A DNA stretch of 43,193 nucleotides from Phoenicibacter sp963588595. GTDB taxonomy: Bacteria > Actinomycetota > Coriobacteriia > Coriobacteriales > Eggerthellaceae. Of the stretch, positions 10,007 through 18,444 are shown piece after piece. The translations under genes were made by a program, and so were the position numbers. Under the pieces are notes generated by a model. It searched no databases. It had not been told where the DNA came from and was given only the letters and a program-made list of their open reading frames with translations. Where the stretch lies: positions 1-43,193 of the forward strand of contig CAVAIA010000008.1 of NCBI GenBank assembly GCA_963588595.1, read 5' to 3'. How positions within the stretch are numbered: position 1 is the first letter of the stretch; the number at the start of each line of letters is the position of its first letter.

Positions 10007-11062
10007 TTGAAGCCATTATTTAACATTGATCCATCGATAACTGCTTCTTTCTCAATTGAGGAATTGAAGGCAGATGACCCTGATTTTCTCTTGCCACCCG
10101 ACTTTAAAGCAACTGTTATAGGGGGCGGCAGCGGGATTCCAGTTTCGATCAAAACTCTTTTGAGCTTGGGTGCTAAAACTAGCGCTGTTGTCGCAATGGC
10201 AGATGACGGTGGCTCAACAGGTCGTCTTCGTGAGATTGCAGATGCAACTCCACCTGGAGACATAAGGAAATGCATATGCGCGTTCGCAAGCGATCCGACA
10301 TCTCCGCTGACGCGCGCTTTTAAATATAGAATTCCTGAAGCTAACAATCACACCCTAGGGAACCTAATAATTTCTGCACTTGAAGATTCTAGCGGATCCT
10401 TTTATGAGGCGATTAAGATATGTGAAAAGTTACTTAATTGCAAAGGTCATGTTTATCCATCAACTCTTGACCACATAACCCTAAGTGCAAAAACTTGCGA
10501 CTCAAAAATAATAGATGGACAAGCAATAGCATGCTCTTCTGAAACCGCGTTAGACAAAGTTATCATTAAAACAGATTCAGGAGCAACGCCTAATGCATTT
10601 GAGCCTGCAAAACAAGCTATAAAAGATTCCAATTTGATAGTTATAGGCCCTGGATCGCTTTTTACATCTCTCATTCCAAACCTCCTTGTTCAAGGGATTG
10701 TTGACGCAATCAAAGAATCTAAAGCACCCGTTTTATTTGTTTGTTCAATTGAAGATGCACAAGGAGAAACTTGGGGGCTTAGCGCTTATGAACACCTATC
10801 AGCTCTCAATCGACATGGAATGCAAGGCTTGATAAACTACATGTTGATAAACGATTCTAGAAATGAAAGGCCATTGGTTGACGATTCATCTCATAGTGAA
10901 ATGAGATCCGTCTTAATAAATGACGAGGATATAGATAAGATTCAGCAAAGCGGAACTGTTGCCTTGCTTAGAGACTTGTCTTTAAAAGGAAAGCCAGGGT
11001 GGCACAACCCTAAGCGACTAAGAGAAGCTTTTATAAGCGTTATAAAATTGATGGGAGTCTAA
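10007..11062 (+). CDS. yvcK: YvcK/CofD-like protein (GluM/YvcK family)
   Basis: UDP-sugar-binding protein of the YvcK family, needed in Bacillus, Listeria and Mycobacterium (CuvA) for gluconeogenic growth and correct peptidoglycan synthesis. The fold is CofD-like, but bacteria with this gene triad do not use it for F420. Visible motifs are VIGGGSGIPVS (about 37-47) and AMADDGGSTGRLR (about 62-74), followed by GDIRKCI and NHTLGNLI. The start is TTG at 10007, 13 bases after rapZ, with no obvious Shine-Dalgarno, so translation may depend on coupling. Its place between rapZ and whiA is the standard order. The length of 351 residues fits the family with a short N-terminal extension. Confidence 0.93.
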   Translation: MKPLFNIDPSITASFSIEELKADDPDFLLPPDFKATVIGGGSGIPVSIKTLLSLGAKTSAVVAMADDGGSTGRLREIADATPPGDIRKCICAFASDPTSPLTRAFKYRIPEANNHTLGNLIISALEDSSGSFYEAIKICEKLLNCKGHVYPSTLDHITLSAKTCDSKIIDGQAIACSSETALDKVIIKTDSGATPNAFEPAKQAIKDSNLIVIGPGSLFTSLIPNLLVQGIVDAIKESKAPVLFVCSIEDAQGETWGLSAYEHLSALNRHGMQGLINYMLINDSRNERPLVDDSSHSEMRSVLINDEDIDKIQQSGTVALLRDLSLKGKPGWHNPKRLREAFISVIKLMGV

Positions 11063-11070
11063 ATTCATAA

Positions 11071-11997
11071 GTGTCTTTTGCATCCGACATAAAGGAAGAA
11101 TTAGTTAGAATTGAACCTGTTTGCAAACATTGTAACAAGGCAACTCTAAGCGCTCTAGTCAGGATCGACGGAACAATATTTTTAAGCGGCGAAGGCAAAT
11201 ATAGAGTTGAAATTGCAACTGATTTTGCAAGCGTTGGGCGCTTTATCGTTAACATGCTCCATTCACTTTACAATTTAACAACTGAGATTTCCTATAGAAG
11301 AAGCGTTTTGCATCACACACAAAACTATCGCATAGACTTGCCTTATCAAAAAAATATAGCTTTCGCGCTAAAGGACCTTGGAATTTTAGAAAACGATAAC
11401 TCGTTAAATAACACTATAAGTAAACGAATAATCCCAAATGAATGTTGCAAAATTTCCTACTTAAGGGGCGCGTTCTTAGGCTCAGGCTTTATAGCTGACC
11501 CAATATCTAACTTCCATTTCGAACTAAGTGTCAGCACGGAAGAACTTGCGAGCGACATCTCATCTCACATGGAAGAGCTAGACATCAAATCAAGAATTGT
11601 AAAAAGAAGGAACAGCTGGGTAGTTTATATGAAAAGCGCAAAAGAAATCAATAAGTTTTTGACTATTGTGGGTGCGAAAAACTCCCTTGTCACTCTCCAA
11701 GACGTTTTGGAATACAAGCTTGACAGGAATAATTCAAATAGATTTGTCAATGCATTTATGGCGAACCAAAATAGAGTGACAAATGCATCTTATGAACAAC
11801 TTGCTTGCATACATAAAATTTTAATGAAAAAAGAGTTGCAAAACATCCCGCCAGCTCTAAAAGAATTTATAAAACTTAGAGTTGAAAACCCTGATGCTTC
11901 GCTAAAGGAACTTGGTCAGATGTGCGATCCACCGCTCTCTAAAAGTGCTATCAATAATAGAGCGAGAAGAATAAAGGAACTATCTAAAGAAGATTAA
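11071..11997 (+). CDS. whiA: WhiA DNA-binding regulator
   Basis: WhiA: a sporulation regulator in Streptomyces and a nucleoid-associated protein influencing cell division and chromosome segregation in Bacillus. The 308-residue protein has the LAGLIDADG-derived N-terminal half (YLRGAFLGSGFIADP near residue 130, without the catalytic acidic pair) and a C-terminal helix-turn-helix (about 215-300), ending in LGQMCDPPLSKSAINNRARRI. The start is GTG at 11071, 8 bases after yvcK. Helix-turn-helix residues are well conserved. It is the last gene of the uvrC-rapZ-yvcK-whiA run; gap has its own promoter downstream. Confidence 0.96.
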   Translation: MSFASDIKEELVRIEPVCKHCNKATLSALVRIDGTIFLSGEGKYRVEIATDFASVGRFIVNMLHSLYNLTTEISYRRSVLHHTQNYRIDLPYQKNIAFALKDLGILENDNSLNNTISKRIIPNECCKISYLRGAFLGSGFIADPISNFHFELSVSTEELASDISSHMEELDIKSRIVKRRNSWVVYMKSAKEINKFLTIVGAKNSLVTLQDVLEYKLDRNNSNRFVNAFMANQNRVTNASYEQLACIHKILMKKELQNIPPALKEFIKLRVENPDASLKELGQMCDPPLSKSAINNRARRIKELSKED

Positions 11998-12011
11998 AAA
12001 AATTATTAGGG

Positions 12012-12020
12012 TGATATAAT
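12012..12020 (+). promoter_or_regulatory. extended -10 promoter of gap
   Basis: TGATATAAT (TG at 12012-12013, TATAAT at 12015-12020) is a perfect extended -10, giving a leader of about 55 bases to the gap ATG at 12082. No good -35 is visible, as is usual for extended -10 promoters. A strong AAAGGAG ribosome site lies at 12067-12073. Together these suggest a highly expressed glycolytic transcript starting here. Confidence 0.6.
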
Positions 12021-12081
12021 CTAGACAACGCTAATAGTAGCAATAGCAAGTTTTAAATTTTAAGAAAAAGGAGCTTTAAAA

Positions 12082-13083
12082 ATGACTATTAAGGTTGGAA
12101 TTAATGGATTTGGAAGAATTGGTCGTTTAGTTTATCGCGCAATGAGCAAAGACGAACGTTTTGATTGCGTTGCTATAAATGACCTAGGCGACATCAAAAC
12201 AATGACCCACCTTCTTAAATACGACTCAGTTCATGGCATTTTCTTTAACGACGTCAAAGTAACTGACGACGGTTTTATCGCTGATGGTCATAAAACTAAA
12301 GTTCTTTGTGAGCGCGATCCTAAAAACCTCCCATGGGCAAGCTTGGGAGTTGATGTAGTCATTGAGTCAACTGGCATATTCAAAACAGGAGACACAGCGA
12401 AGGCTCACATAGACGCAGGTGCAAAGAAAGTTATCATCACTTGCCCAGGAAAAGACATCGATGCAACATTCGTTATGGGTGTTAATGACAAGTCCTACGA
12501 CAAAGAAAAACACAATATCATATCTAACGCATCTTGCACAACCAATTGCTTAGCACCTGTTGCAAAGGTTCTTCTCAACACTTTTGGGATTAAAAGAGGA
12601 TTCATGAACACAATTCATGCATACACAAACGACCAAAGAATTCTTGACCTTCCTCACAAAGACTTAAGACGCGCAAGAAGTGCTGCTATGTCTATGATTC
12701 CAACAACAACTGGAGCAGCCCGCGCTGTTGCGCTTGTTCTCCCTGATCTTGCTGGTAAACTTGATGGATTTGCAACACGCGTTCCAACTCCTGACGGTTC
12801 TATGGTTGATTTAACTCTAGAACTTGAGCGCGAAGTCACAAAAGAAGAAATTAATGAAGCAATGAAAAAAGCTTCTGAAGGTGATATGAAGGGCGTTTTA
12901 GCTTACACAGAAGACCCAATTGTGTCAATTGATATAGTTGGAAATGATGCATCTTCTATCTTTGATGCGGGACTCACCATGGTTTTGGGTGAAAAATCAA
13001 ACCTCGTTAAAGTGGTCAGTTGGTATGACAATGAATGGGGTTATTCTAACCGCGTTAAGGATTTAGCTGGAATCCTACTTTAA
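12082..13083 (+). CDS. gap: Glyceraldehyde-3-phosphate dehydrogenase, type I
   Basis: Converts glyceraldehyde-3-phosphate, phosphate and NAD+ to 1,3-bisphosphoglycerate in the cytoplasm. The 333-residue protein has the nucleotide-binding GINGFGRIGR (7-16), the catalytic cysteine C152 within SNASCTTNCLAP, and the C-terminal SWYDNEWGYSNR signature. The length is standard. It has the window's strongest ribosome site (AAAGGAG) and its own extended -10 promoter. pgk follows after 40 bases with its own AAGGT site, so the two consecutive glycolytic steps are likely co-transcribed. Triose-phosphate isomerase, often next in this cluster, is not here. Confidence 0.99.
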   Translation: MTIKVGINGFGRIGRLVYRAMSKDERFDCVAINDLGDIKTMTHLLKYDSVHGIFFNDVKVTDDGFIADGHKTKVLCERDPKNLPWASLGVDVVIESTGIFKTGDTAKAHIDAGAKKVIITCPGKDIDATFVMGVNDKSYDKEKHNIISNASCTTNCLAPVAKVLLNTFGIKRGFMNTIHAYTNDQRILDLPHKDLRRARSAAMSMIPTTTGAARAVALVLPDLAGKLDGFATRVPTPDGSMVDLTLELEREVTKEEINEAMKKASEGDMKGVLAYTEDPIVSIDIVGNDASSIFDAGLTMVLGEKSNLVKVVSWYDNEWGYSNRVKDLAGILL

Positions 13084-13123
13084 TTACGTCTTTAAAAAAT
13101 AGCTTAAAAAAGGTAATTTAAAA

Positions 13124-14299
13124 ATGAAAACAATAGATGATGCAAATTTTTGTGGAAAGCGAGTGATTGTTAGAGTCGATTTTAACGTCCCAATGGAAAA
13201 TGGCGTCGTTACAGACGACACTCGAATCCAGCGAGCAATTCCAACAATAAAAAAACTTGTCCAAGATGGTGCAAAAATTATTCTCATGAGTCATCTTGGG
13301 CGCCCTAGCGGAAAAGGTTTTGAGCAAGAGTTTTCATTGCAACCAGTCGCGATTAAACTATCTGAAATAATAGGTCAGCCTGTCGTTTTCTCAAATCAAA
13401 CAACTGGAGACGATGCGATAGAAAAAATTAGTGCTCTTTCAAATGGAGAAATTATTGTTTTAGAAAACCTTAGATTTGATCCGAGAGAAAAGAAAAATGA
13501 TGAAACGTTTGCAAGCGAACTGGCATCCCTTGCAGATGTTTACGTAAATGACGCATTTGGAACAGCTCATAGAGCACACGCTTCAACAGCAGGTATAGCT
13601 TCCTTTTTGCCATCTTATGCTGGATATTTAATGTGCAAGGAAGTCGATACTATCGAAGGCATGCTCTCAAATCCAAAAAAACCTTTCGTTGCGGTTTTGG
13701 GAGGTTCAAAAGTATCAGACAAAATTAAAGTAATAGAAAACCTTATTGATAAAGCTGACTCCATAATAATTGGAGGAGCTATGTGCTTTACATTTCTAAA
13801 GGCTCAAGGCGCGAGCGTTGGATCTTCTCTAGTCGAAGAGGATTGGGTAGAGAAATGCAAGCTTATGATAAATAAAGCTAAAGAGAATAATTGCGTGTTG
13901 ATGTTGCCTGTCGACGTTGTTTGCGCAAATAAAATTGATGAGGGCGCAGAAACGAAAATTTGCAACGCATTTAATATAGATAGCGACCTTATGGGTCTCG
14001 ACATTGGACCTGCAACTATAGAGAATTATCAAAAGGCAATCAATAATGCAAATAGCGTTTTTTGGAATGGTCCTATGGGCGTTTTTGAAATCGATAAATT
14101 TGCTCTTGGAACAAAGGCAATCGCCGAGGCACTAGCTAACAACAACGATGCAGACACGATTATAGGAGGCGGAGATTCGGTTGCCGCCGTTAATAAATTT
14201 GGTCTTAGTGATAAGATGACATTCATTTCAACTGGCGGCGGCGCCTCTATGGAACTAGTCCAAGGAGACAAATTGCCTGGAGTTGAAGCTCTTAAATAA
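13124..14299 (+). CDS. pgk: Phosphoglycerate kinase
   Basis: Transfers phosphate from 1,3-bisphosphoglycerate to ADP, giving ATP and 3-phosphoglycerate; a substrate-level phosphorylation step. The 391-residue protein carries RVDFNVPM (17-24), the substrate-binding SHLGRPSG, LGGSKVSDKI, the GPMGVFE segment and the nucleotide-site GGGDSVAAV (about 348-356). The length is typical. It follows gap by 40 bases and has an AAGGT ribosome site 8 bases before ATG. The next gene (a dus family member) starts 18 bases downstream on a TTG, so the transcript may read on into tRNA modification and hemW. Confidence 0.99.
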   Translation: MKTIDDANFCGKRVIVRVDFNVPMENGVVTDDTRIQRAIPTIKKLVQDGAKIILMSHLGRPSGKGFEQEFSLQPVAIKLSEIIGQPVVFSNQTTGDDAIEKISALSNGEIIVLENLRFDPREKKNDETFASELASLADVYVNDAFGTAHRAHASTAGIASFLPSYAGYLMCKEVDTIEGMLSNPKKPFVAVLGGSKVSDKIKVIENLIDKADSIIIGGAMCFTFLKAQGASVGSSLVEEDWVEKCKLMINKAKENNCVLMLPVDVVCANKIDEGAETKICNAFNIDSDLMGLDIGPATIENYQKAINNANSVFWNGPMGVFEIDKFALGTKAIAEALANNNDADTIIGGGDSVAAVNKFGLSDKMTFISTGGGASMELVQGDKLPGVEALK

Positions 14300-14317
14300 C
14301 TTTTAAAAGCAAGCTCT

Positions 14318-15274
14318 TTGTCACTTTTTGATAAATATAACGTTATGCTGGCTCCTATGGCTGGCATAACGAACCTCCCTTTTAGGTTGATATGTGAAGA
14401 CTTAGGTTGCGACCTTGCTTTTAGTGAGATGGTAAGCTCAATGGGTCTAACATTTGCAAACCAAAAAACAAAACGTCTAATTGATTCAGTTCCAAAAGAG
14501 AAAAAATTGGGTGTTCAACTGTTTGGTCATGACCCAAAAATAATGTCAGAACAAGCAAAAAAGGTTCAATTTGAACTCGAAGAAAAACTTTCGCACATAG
14601 ATATCAATATGGGATGTCCAGCCCGCAAAATAATTAAAAAAGGTGATGGCGCATCTCTAATGAAAAACCCCGCTCTAGCTTCAAAAATTGTTTCTTCGAT
14701 AAAAAAAGGGATTGACATTCCATTAAGCGTTAAATTTAGACGCGGATTTTATGAGGGAGAAGAAACATGCGTTGAATTCGCAAAAATTATGGAAGAGTCT
14801 GGGGCCGATGCAATTTGTGTTCATGGCAGGTTTGCTATGCAATATTACAAGGGTAGCAGCGATATGCAGGCGATCAAAAGGGTAAAAGAAAGTGTAAAAG
14901 TCCCAATAATTGGAAATGGAGATATTTTTACTTGGGAAGATTACTCACAAATGATTGAAACAACGAAATGCGACGCTGTTTTAATTGCAAGAGGAGCGAC
15001 TAAAAACCCACTATTATTTCGACAAATAAAGGAATATATGTCAGGGTTAATTCCGCAAGAAATTTCAATTAAAGATAGAATGGATATAGCAATAAAACAC
15101 GCGCAAATGATTGAAAATTTAAAAGGTGATCACCCAAACATTTCGTTTTTACAATTTAGAAAACAAGCAATGAATTATTGTGAAGGGATTCCAGGTGCAA
15201 AGGTAGCAAGAACATCAATTTGCAAAGCAACCACTTGCTCTCAATTTGTTAAAATTTTTAGTGATCTATCTTAA
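14318..15274 (+). CDS. dus: tRNA-dihydrouridine synthase (DusB-like)
   Basis: FMN enzyme reducing specific uridines of tRNA to dihydrouridine. The 318-residue TIM-barrel protein has LAPMAGITNLPFR (11-23), the catalytic C100 in NMGCPARK, KFRRGF, and IGNGDIF for FMN phosphate binding. The start is TTG at 14318, which leaves nine residues before LAPMAG, as in homologs; the only nearby ATG (M10) would cut into the flavin site. No Shine-Dalgarno is obvious. It lies between pgk and hemW with gaps of 18 and 15 bases, so it is probably co-transcribed. DusB is the likeliest subfamily for a Gram-positive, but this was not tested. Confidence 0.93.
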   Translation: MSLFDKYNVMLAPMAGITNLPFRLICEDLGCDLAFSEMVSSMGLTFANQKTKRLIDSVPKEKKLGVQLFGHDPKIMSEQAKKVQFELEEKLSHIDINMGCPARKIIKKGDGASLMKNPALASKIVSSIKKGIDIPLSVKFRRGFYEGEETCVEFAKIMEESGADAICVHGRFAMQYYKGSSDMQAIKRVKESVKVPIIGNGDIFTWEDYSQMIETTKCDAVLIARGATKNPLLFRQIKEYMSGLIPQEISIKDRMDIAIKHAQMIENLKGDHPNISFLQFRKQAMNYCEGIPGAKVARTSICKATTCSQFVKIFSDLS

Positions 15275-15289
15275 AAAAAGAGGTTATAA

Positions 15290-16399
15290 ATGTCCTTTGA
15301 TCCATATAAAGCTTTATATATTCACATTCCATTTTGCAAGTCTAGGTGTGCATATTGCGACTTTGCGACTGATGCAATTAAGAGCGACTCTAAAATAGTT
15401 AGAAATTATCTAGATAAACTAATTTATGACTTAAGAGATGCCTCAAAAAAGGGTAAGCTAGAAGAAATTGAAACAATATATATTGGAGGGGGCACTCCAA
15501 CTCACCTTGGCCACGACAAACTAGTGGAACTCATCTATTTCCTTTCAACCACTTTATCAATGAGAAAAATAACAGAATTCACAATTGAAGCAAACCCAGA
15601 ATCGCTGACCGAAGAGATGGTTAAAGACATATATTCACTTGGAGTTAACAGAATTAGCATAGGAGTTCAATCTTTTGACGACGGTCTTCTAAAAATATTG
15701 TCCAGAGCCCACACCTCCAAAGAAGCAAGAAATGCAATATCGATCGCTAAGACGCGATTTAAAAACGTTAGCATCGATTTGATGTGTGGCATTCCAACTC
15801 AAAGTCTTGATATGTGGGAAAAGGACATTAGCGCTGCAATCGAGATGGGAATTCAACACATCAGCGTCTATCCTCTAACAATAGAGCCTAAAACAAAGTT
15901 TTACAAACTTTGCATGAGAGGCAAGATGCCATGGCCCGACGATGATTTGCAAGCAGACATGATGCAAAAAGCTAGCGAGATACTCACAAAAGCTAAATTT
16001 CATCGATATGAAGTCGCTTCCTATGCGTTGGATGGATTTGAGTCAAAACACAACAGCGCCTATTGGTCTGGAGTTCCTTACTTAGGGATCGGCAAAAGTG
16101 CGACAACTATGACTCAAAATGAAGATCGTAGAATGCGTGAGAAAGACGGATTTATAGTTGATGATCTCGATAAGCCACAAATGGCTGCAGAAGACATAAT
16201 GCTTGGGTTTAGGATGAGCAGGGGAGTAACAGACGAAAAAATTCAAGAGTCAACTGATCTTTTGCCTGATCTACCGAATAAATTAAAAGAACTCGAAGAT
16301 AAGGGTCTTATTAAAAGAGACGAGGGTGCTTTCGTTCCAACTCAAAAAGGTTGGCTTTGCGGAAATGAACTTTATGGCGAAATTTTCGACCTTGCTTAA
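15290..16399 (+). CDS. hemW: HemW-like radical SAM protein
   Basis: Radical SAM protein of the HemN/HemW family. HemW is a heme chaperone, not a true oxygen-independent coproporphyrinogen oxidase, and is often misnamed as the latter. The C16-X3-C20-X2-C23 cluster motif sits in HIPFCKSRCAYCDF, the SAM-binding GGGTPT near residue 66, and a HemN C-terminal domain follows. The 369-residue length and the lack of the HemN N-terminal extension favour HemW. The ATG has an AGAGG site 7 bases upstream. It is last in the gap-pgk-dus-hemW series; the next gene (hrcA) has its own regulatory region. Confidence 0.92.
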   Translation: MSFDPYKALYIHIPFCKSRCAYCDFATDAIKSDSKIVRNYLDKLIYDLRDASKKGKLEEIETIYIGGGTPTHLGHDKLVELIYFLSTTLSMRKITEFTIEANPESLTEEMVKDIYSLGVNRISIGVQSFDDGLLKILSRAHTSKEARNAISIAKTRFKNVSIDLMCGIPTQSLDMWEKDISAAIEMGIQHISVYPLTIEPKTKFYKLCMRGKMPWPDDDLQADMMQKASEILTKAKFHRYEVASYALDGFESKHNSAYWSGVPYLGIGKSATTMTQNEDRRMREKDGFIVDDLDKPQMAAEDIMLGFRMSRGVTDEKIQESTDLLPDLPNKLKELEDKGLIKRDEGAFVPTQKGWLCGNELYGEIFDLA

Positions 16400-16451
16400 A
16401 AACACTTTTAAGAAAAATTCACACCTCTTTATATATAAATTAGTGTATAAA

Positions 16452-16457
16452 TATAAT
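16452..16457 (+). promoter_or_regulatory. candidate -10 of the hrcA operon
   Basis: TATAAT at 16452-16457 would place the RNA start near 16464, just before the CIRCE element, the classic arrangement for HrcA repression. The -35 region is AT-rich without a clear hexamer. A second candidate is TGCTAATAT at 16493-16501, an extended -10 partly built from the right CIRCE arm, which would start RNA at about the hrcA ATG (16509). I cannot decide between them from sequence. Confidence 0.5.
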
Positions 16458-16471
16458 TTTTTTACCAAAAA

Positions 16472-16498
16472 TTAGCACTCTAGGATCAAGAGTGCTAA
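16472..16498. promoter_or_regulatory. CIRCE heat-shock operator
   Basis: A perfect CIRCE inverted repeat, TTAGCACTC-N9-GAGTGCTAA (arms 16472-16480 and 16490-16498), lies 10 bases before the hrcA start codon. It is the established binding site of the HrcA repressor. It makes hrcA and the genes behind it (dnaJ and onward) autoregulated and heat-inducible. The nine-base spacer is the canonical length, and both arms match the consensus without mismatch. Confidence 0.97.
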
Positions 16499-16508
16499 TA
16501 TATAGAAT

Positions 16509-17240
16509 ATGTTATCGAACAGAAGACAAGTCATATTAAGAGCGTTAATTCAAGAGTATATCGATTGCGCAACGCCAGTCGCGTCTAAAACTCTTGTGGA
16601 TAATTATGACATCCATGCAAGTTCAGCCACTGTAAGAAACGATCTTAGCTATCTTGAAGATATCGGTTTTATAATGCAGCCGCACACGAGTGCCGGTCGA
16701 ATCCCAACTGAAGCTGGATATAGAGAATTTGTCGATAAATACATCGATGAGTTTGAGGACCTAGAAAAGAGCGATGATTTTGAGGCGATTCAAAGCGAAA
16801 TTAGAAATAGCGCAGATGAGATTGACTCACTTTTAGATAAATTATCAAAAGAGATTGCAAGGCTAACCTCATGTCTTAGCATCATCTCACCTGTAAGCAA
16901 TGAATCGAAACATTCTCACATATCTAAGCGAGGAATTTCATCCATTTTACGCCAACCGGAATTTAGAGATTCTTCATCACTTTTGCCAATAATGGAAATT
17001 TTGGAGGACGACACAATTTTATTTAAGACCCTCAATAACTCTTCTGACAACGAAGGCTTAACAGTGCATATAGGTCATGAGAATAGGTCTAAGAGTTTAA
17101 GTGGGGTTTCTGTGGTCTCTGCAACATTTGGCGAAGTTAACAATGGAGGTGTTGTTGCGGTCATCGGCCCCACGCGGATGAATTATGAAAATGTTATAAA
17201 AGCGGTTAGAATAGCTCAAAATATTTTAGATGAGCTTTAA
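16509..17240 (+). CDS. hrcA: HrcA heat-shock repressor, short form
   Basis: Repressor of class I heat-shock genes that binds CIRCE and is stabilised by GroEL in Bacillus. The N-terminal winged helix is intact: YIDCATPVASKTLV, SSATVRNDLSYLEDIGFI and HTSAGRIPTEAGYREFVD (residues 17-77). The C-terminal part is also recognisable: ISSILRQPEFRD (143-154), VHIGHEN and GPTRMNYENVI. At 243 residues, however, it is about 100 shorter than the usual 340. The stretch normally lying between LTSCLSIISPV (120-129) and the LRQPEF motif is nearly absent, so most of the inserted GAF-like dimerisation domain is missing. The reading frame is clean, with no sign of frameshift. There is no Shine-Dalgarno; the start is 10 bases after a perfect CIRCE. 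dnaJ follows after 49 bases. Confidence 0.94.
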   Translation: MLSNRRQVILRALIQEYIDCATPVASKTLVDNYDIHASSATVRNDLSYLEDIGFIMQPHTSAGRIPTEAGYREFVDKYIDEFEDLEKSDDFEAIQSEIRNSADEIDSLLDKLSKEIARLTSCLSIISPVSNESKHSHISKRGISSILRQPEFRDSSSLLPIMEILEDDTILFKTLNNSSDNEGLTVHIGHENRSKSLSGVSVVSATFGEVNNGGVVAVIGPTRMNYENVIKAVRIAQNILDEL

Positions 17241-17289
17241 GGTTTGATTTAGAGGAAAGAATATTGTAAAAGCGAGGTAATTTAGTTTA

Positions 17290-18444
17290 ATGGCAACAAA
17301 AGATTTATATAGTGTTTTAGGAATTGACAAGAATGCAAGCGAAGCTGAGATAAAGAAAGCTTATAGGCACAAAGCAAGAGAGCTTCATCCAGATGTTAAC
17401 AAAGCTCCAGATGCAGAAGAAAAGTTTAAGGAGCTAAATGAAGCATATGACATTTTGTCTGACCCAAATAAAAAGGCTCAATATGACCGTTTTGGGACAA
17501 TACCTGGAGCTGCTAGTGGGTCAGCGGGACCTGCAGGAGCGGGATATGTTGATCTAGAGGACCTCTTCGGTGGAGGCTTTGGAGGAATGGGTGACATCTT
17601 CTCGACATTCTTTAGCGGTTTTGGAGGAGGAGCTGGAAACACTCGTCAAGTAAGAAAAGAAGGTCGCGATATGAGGGTTGGTCTTAAACTCACTCTCGAA
17701 GAAGTTGCGACAGGATGTAAAAAGGAAATTGTTTATGATCGCTTAGCTCCTTGCCCTGATTGCGATGGAAGTGGGCTTGGAGAAAATGGAAAAGAAGTTA
17801 AGTGCTCTAAGTGCAATGGAACAGGGCGCGTTGTCTCCGTTCAAAGAACGTTCTTAGGAGAGATGCAAACAGCTACGACTTGCCCTGAATGTTCTGGAAC
17901 TGGCACAAAAATCGAAGGAGCTTGCCAAGAATGCGGCGGTCAAGGACGCGTTCCAGACAGACAACGAGTTTCAGTAGACATCCCAGCAGGAATTGCTGAC
18001 GGTCAACAATTAAGAGTTTCCCACTATGGAGAAGCAGGAATCCAAGGGGCTATGGCAGGAGACCTTATCGTTACTATAAGAATCAAGAGCCATGACTACT
18101 ATGAGCGAGAAGGCTCTAACTTGCATGTATCACTATCTGTCCCAATGGTTCAAGCGGCACTTGGCGCAGAGCTCGAAATTGATGGAATAATGGAAGATGA
18201 AGTTGTAAATGTCAAAGTTCCTGAAGGAACTCAAACTGGAGACAAGATTCGTGTTAGAGGATTTGGACTTCCCAAATTCAAATCGAATAGCAGGGGAGAC
18301 ATGATAGTTCATGTTAATGTTCAAATCCCAAAGAAGCTAAAGAAAAAAGAAAGAGAAATTCTTGAATCTTTAGCAGAGGAAATGAATCAAAAGACTGCCG
18401 ACACAAGAACGCCATTGCAAAAATTGCGTGATGCTTTTAATTAA
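17290..18444 (+). CDS. dnaJ: Chaperone DnaJ
   Basis: Hsp40 co-chaperone that delivers clients to DnaK and stimulates its ATPase. Domains in order: J domain with the HPD tripeptide (33-35), a Gly/Phe-rich region (about 70-120), four CxxCxGxG-type zinc repeats (CPDCDGSG, CSKCNGTG, CPECSGTG, CQECGGQG; about 155-218) and the C-terminal substrate-binding domain. The length of 384 residues is normal for the full type I protein. It is the second gene after the CIRCE element, but grpE and dnaK are not adjacent; this hrcA-dnaJ arrangement separates it from the hrcA-grpE-dnaK-dnaJ order of Firmicutes. Its stop directly abuts the rsmE ATG. Confidence 0.98.
   Translation: MATKDLYSVLGIDKNASEAEIKKAYRHKARELHPDVNKAPDAEEKFKELNEAYDILSDPNKKAQYDRFGTIPGAASGSAGPAGAGYVDLEDLFGGGFGGMGDIFSTFFSGFGGGAGNTRQVRKEGRDMRVGLKLTLEEVATGCKKEIVYDRLAPCPDCDGSGLGENGKEVKCSKCNGTGRVVSVQRTFLGEMQTATTCPECSGTGTKIEGACQECGGQGRVPDRQRVSVDIPAGIADGQQLRVSHYGEAGIQGAMAGDLIVTIRIKSHDYYEREGSNLHVSLSVPMVQAALGAELEIDGIMEDEVVNVKVPEGTQTGDKIRVRGFGLPKFKSNSRGDMIVHVNVQIPKKLKKKEREILESLAEEMNQKTADTRTPLQKLRDAFN

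Noticed and set aside
16400..16508. Possible tRNA or small RNA in the hemW-hrcA gap
   Set aside because: The only structure is the CIRCE dyad; no cloverleaf or T-loop sequence is present.
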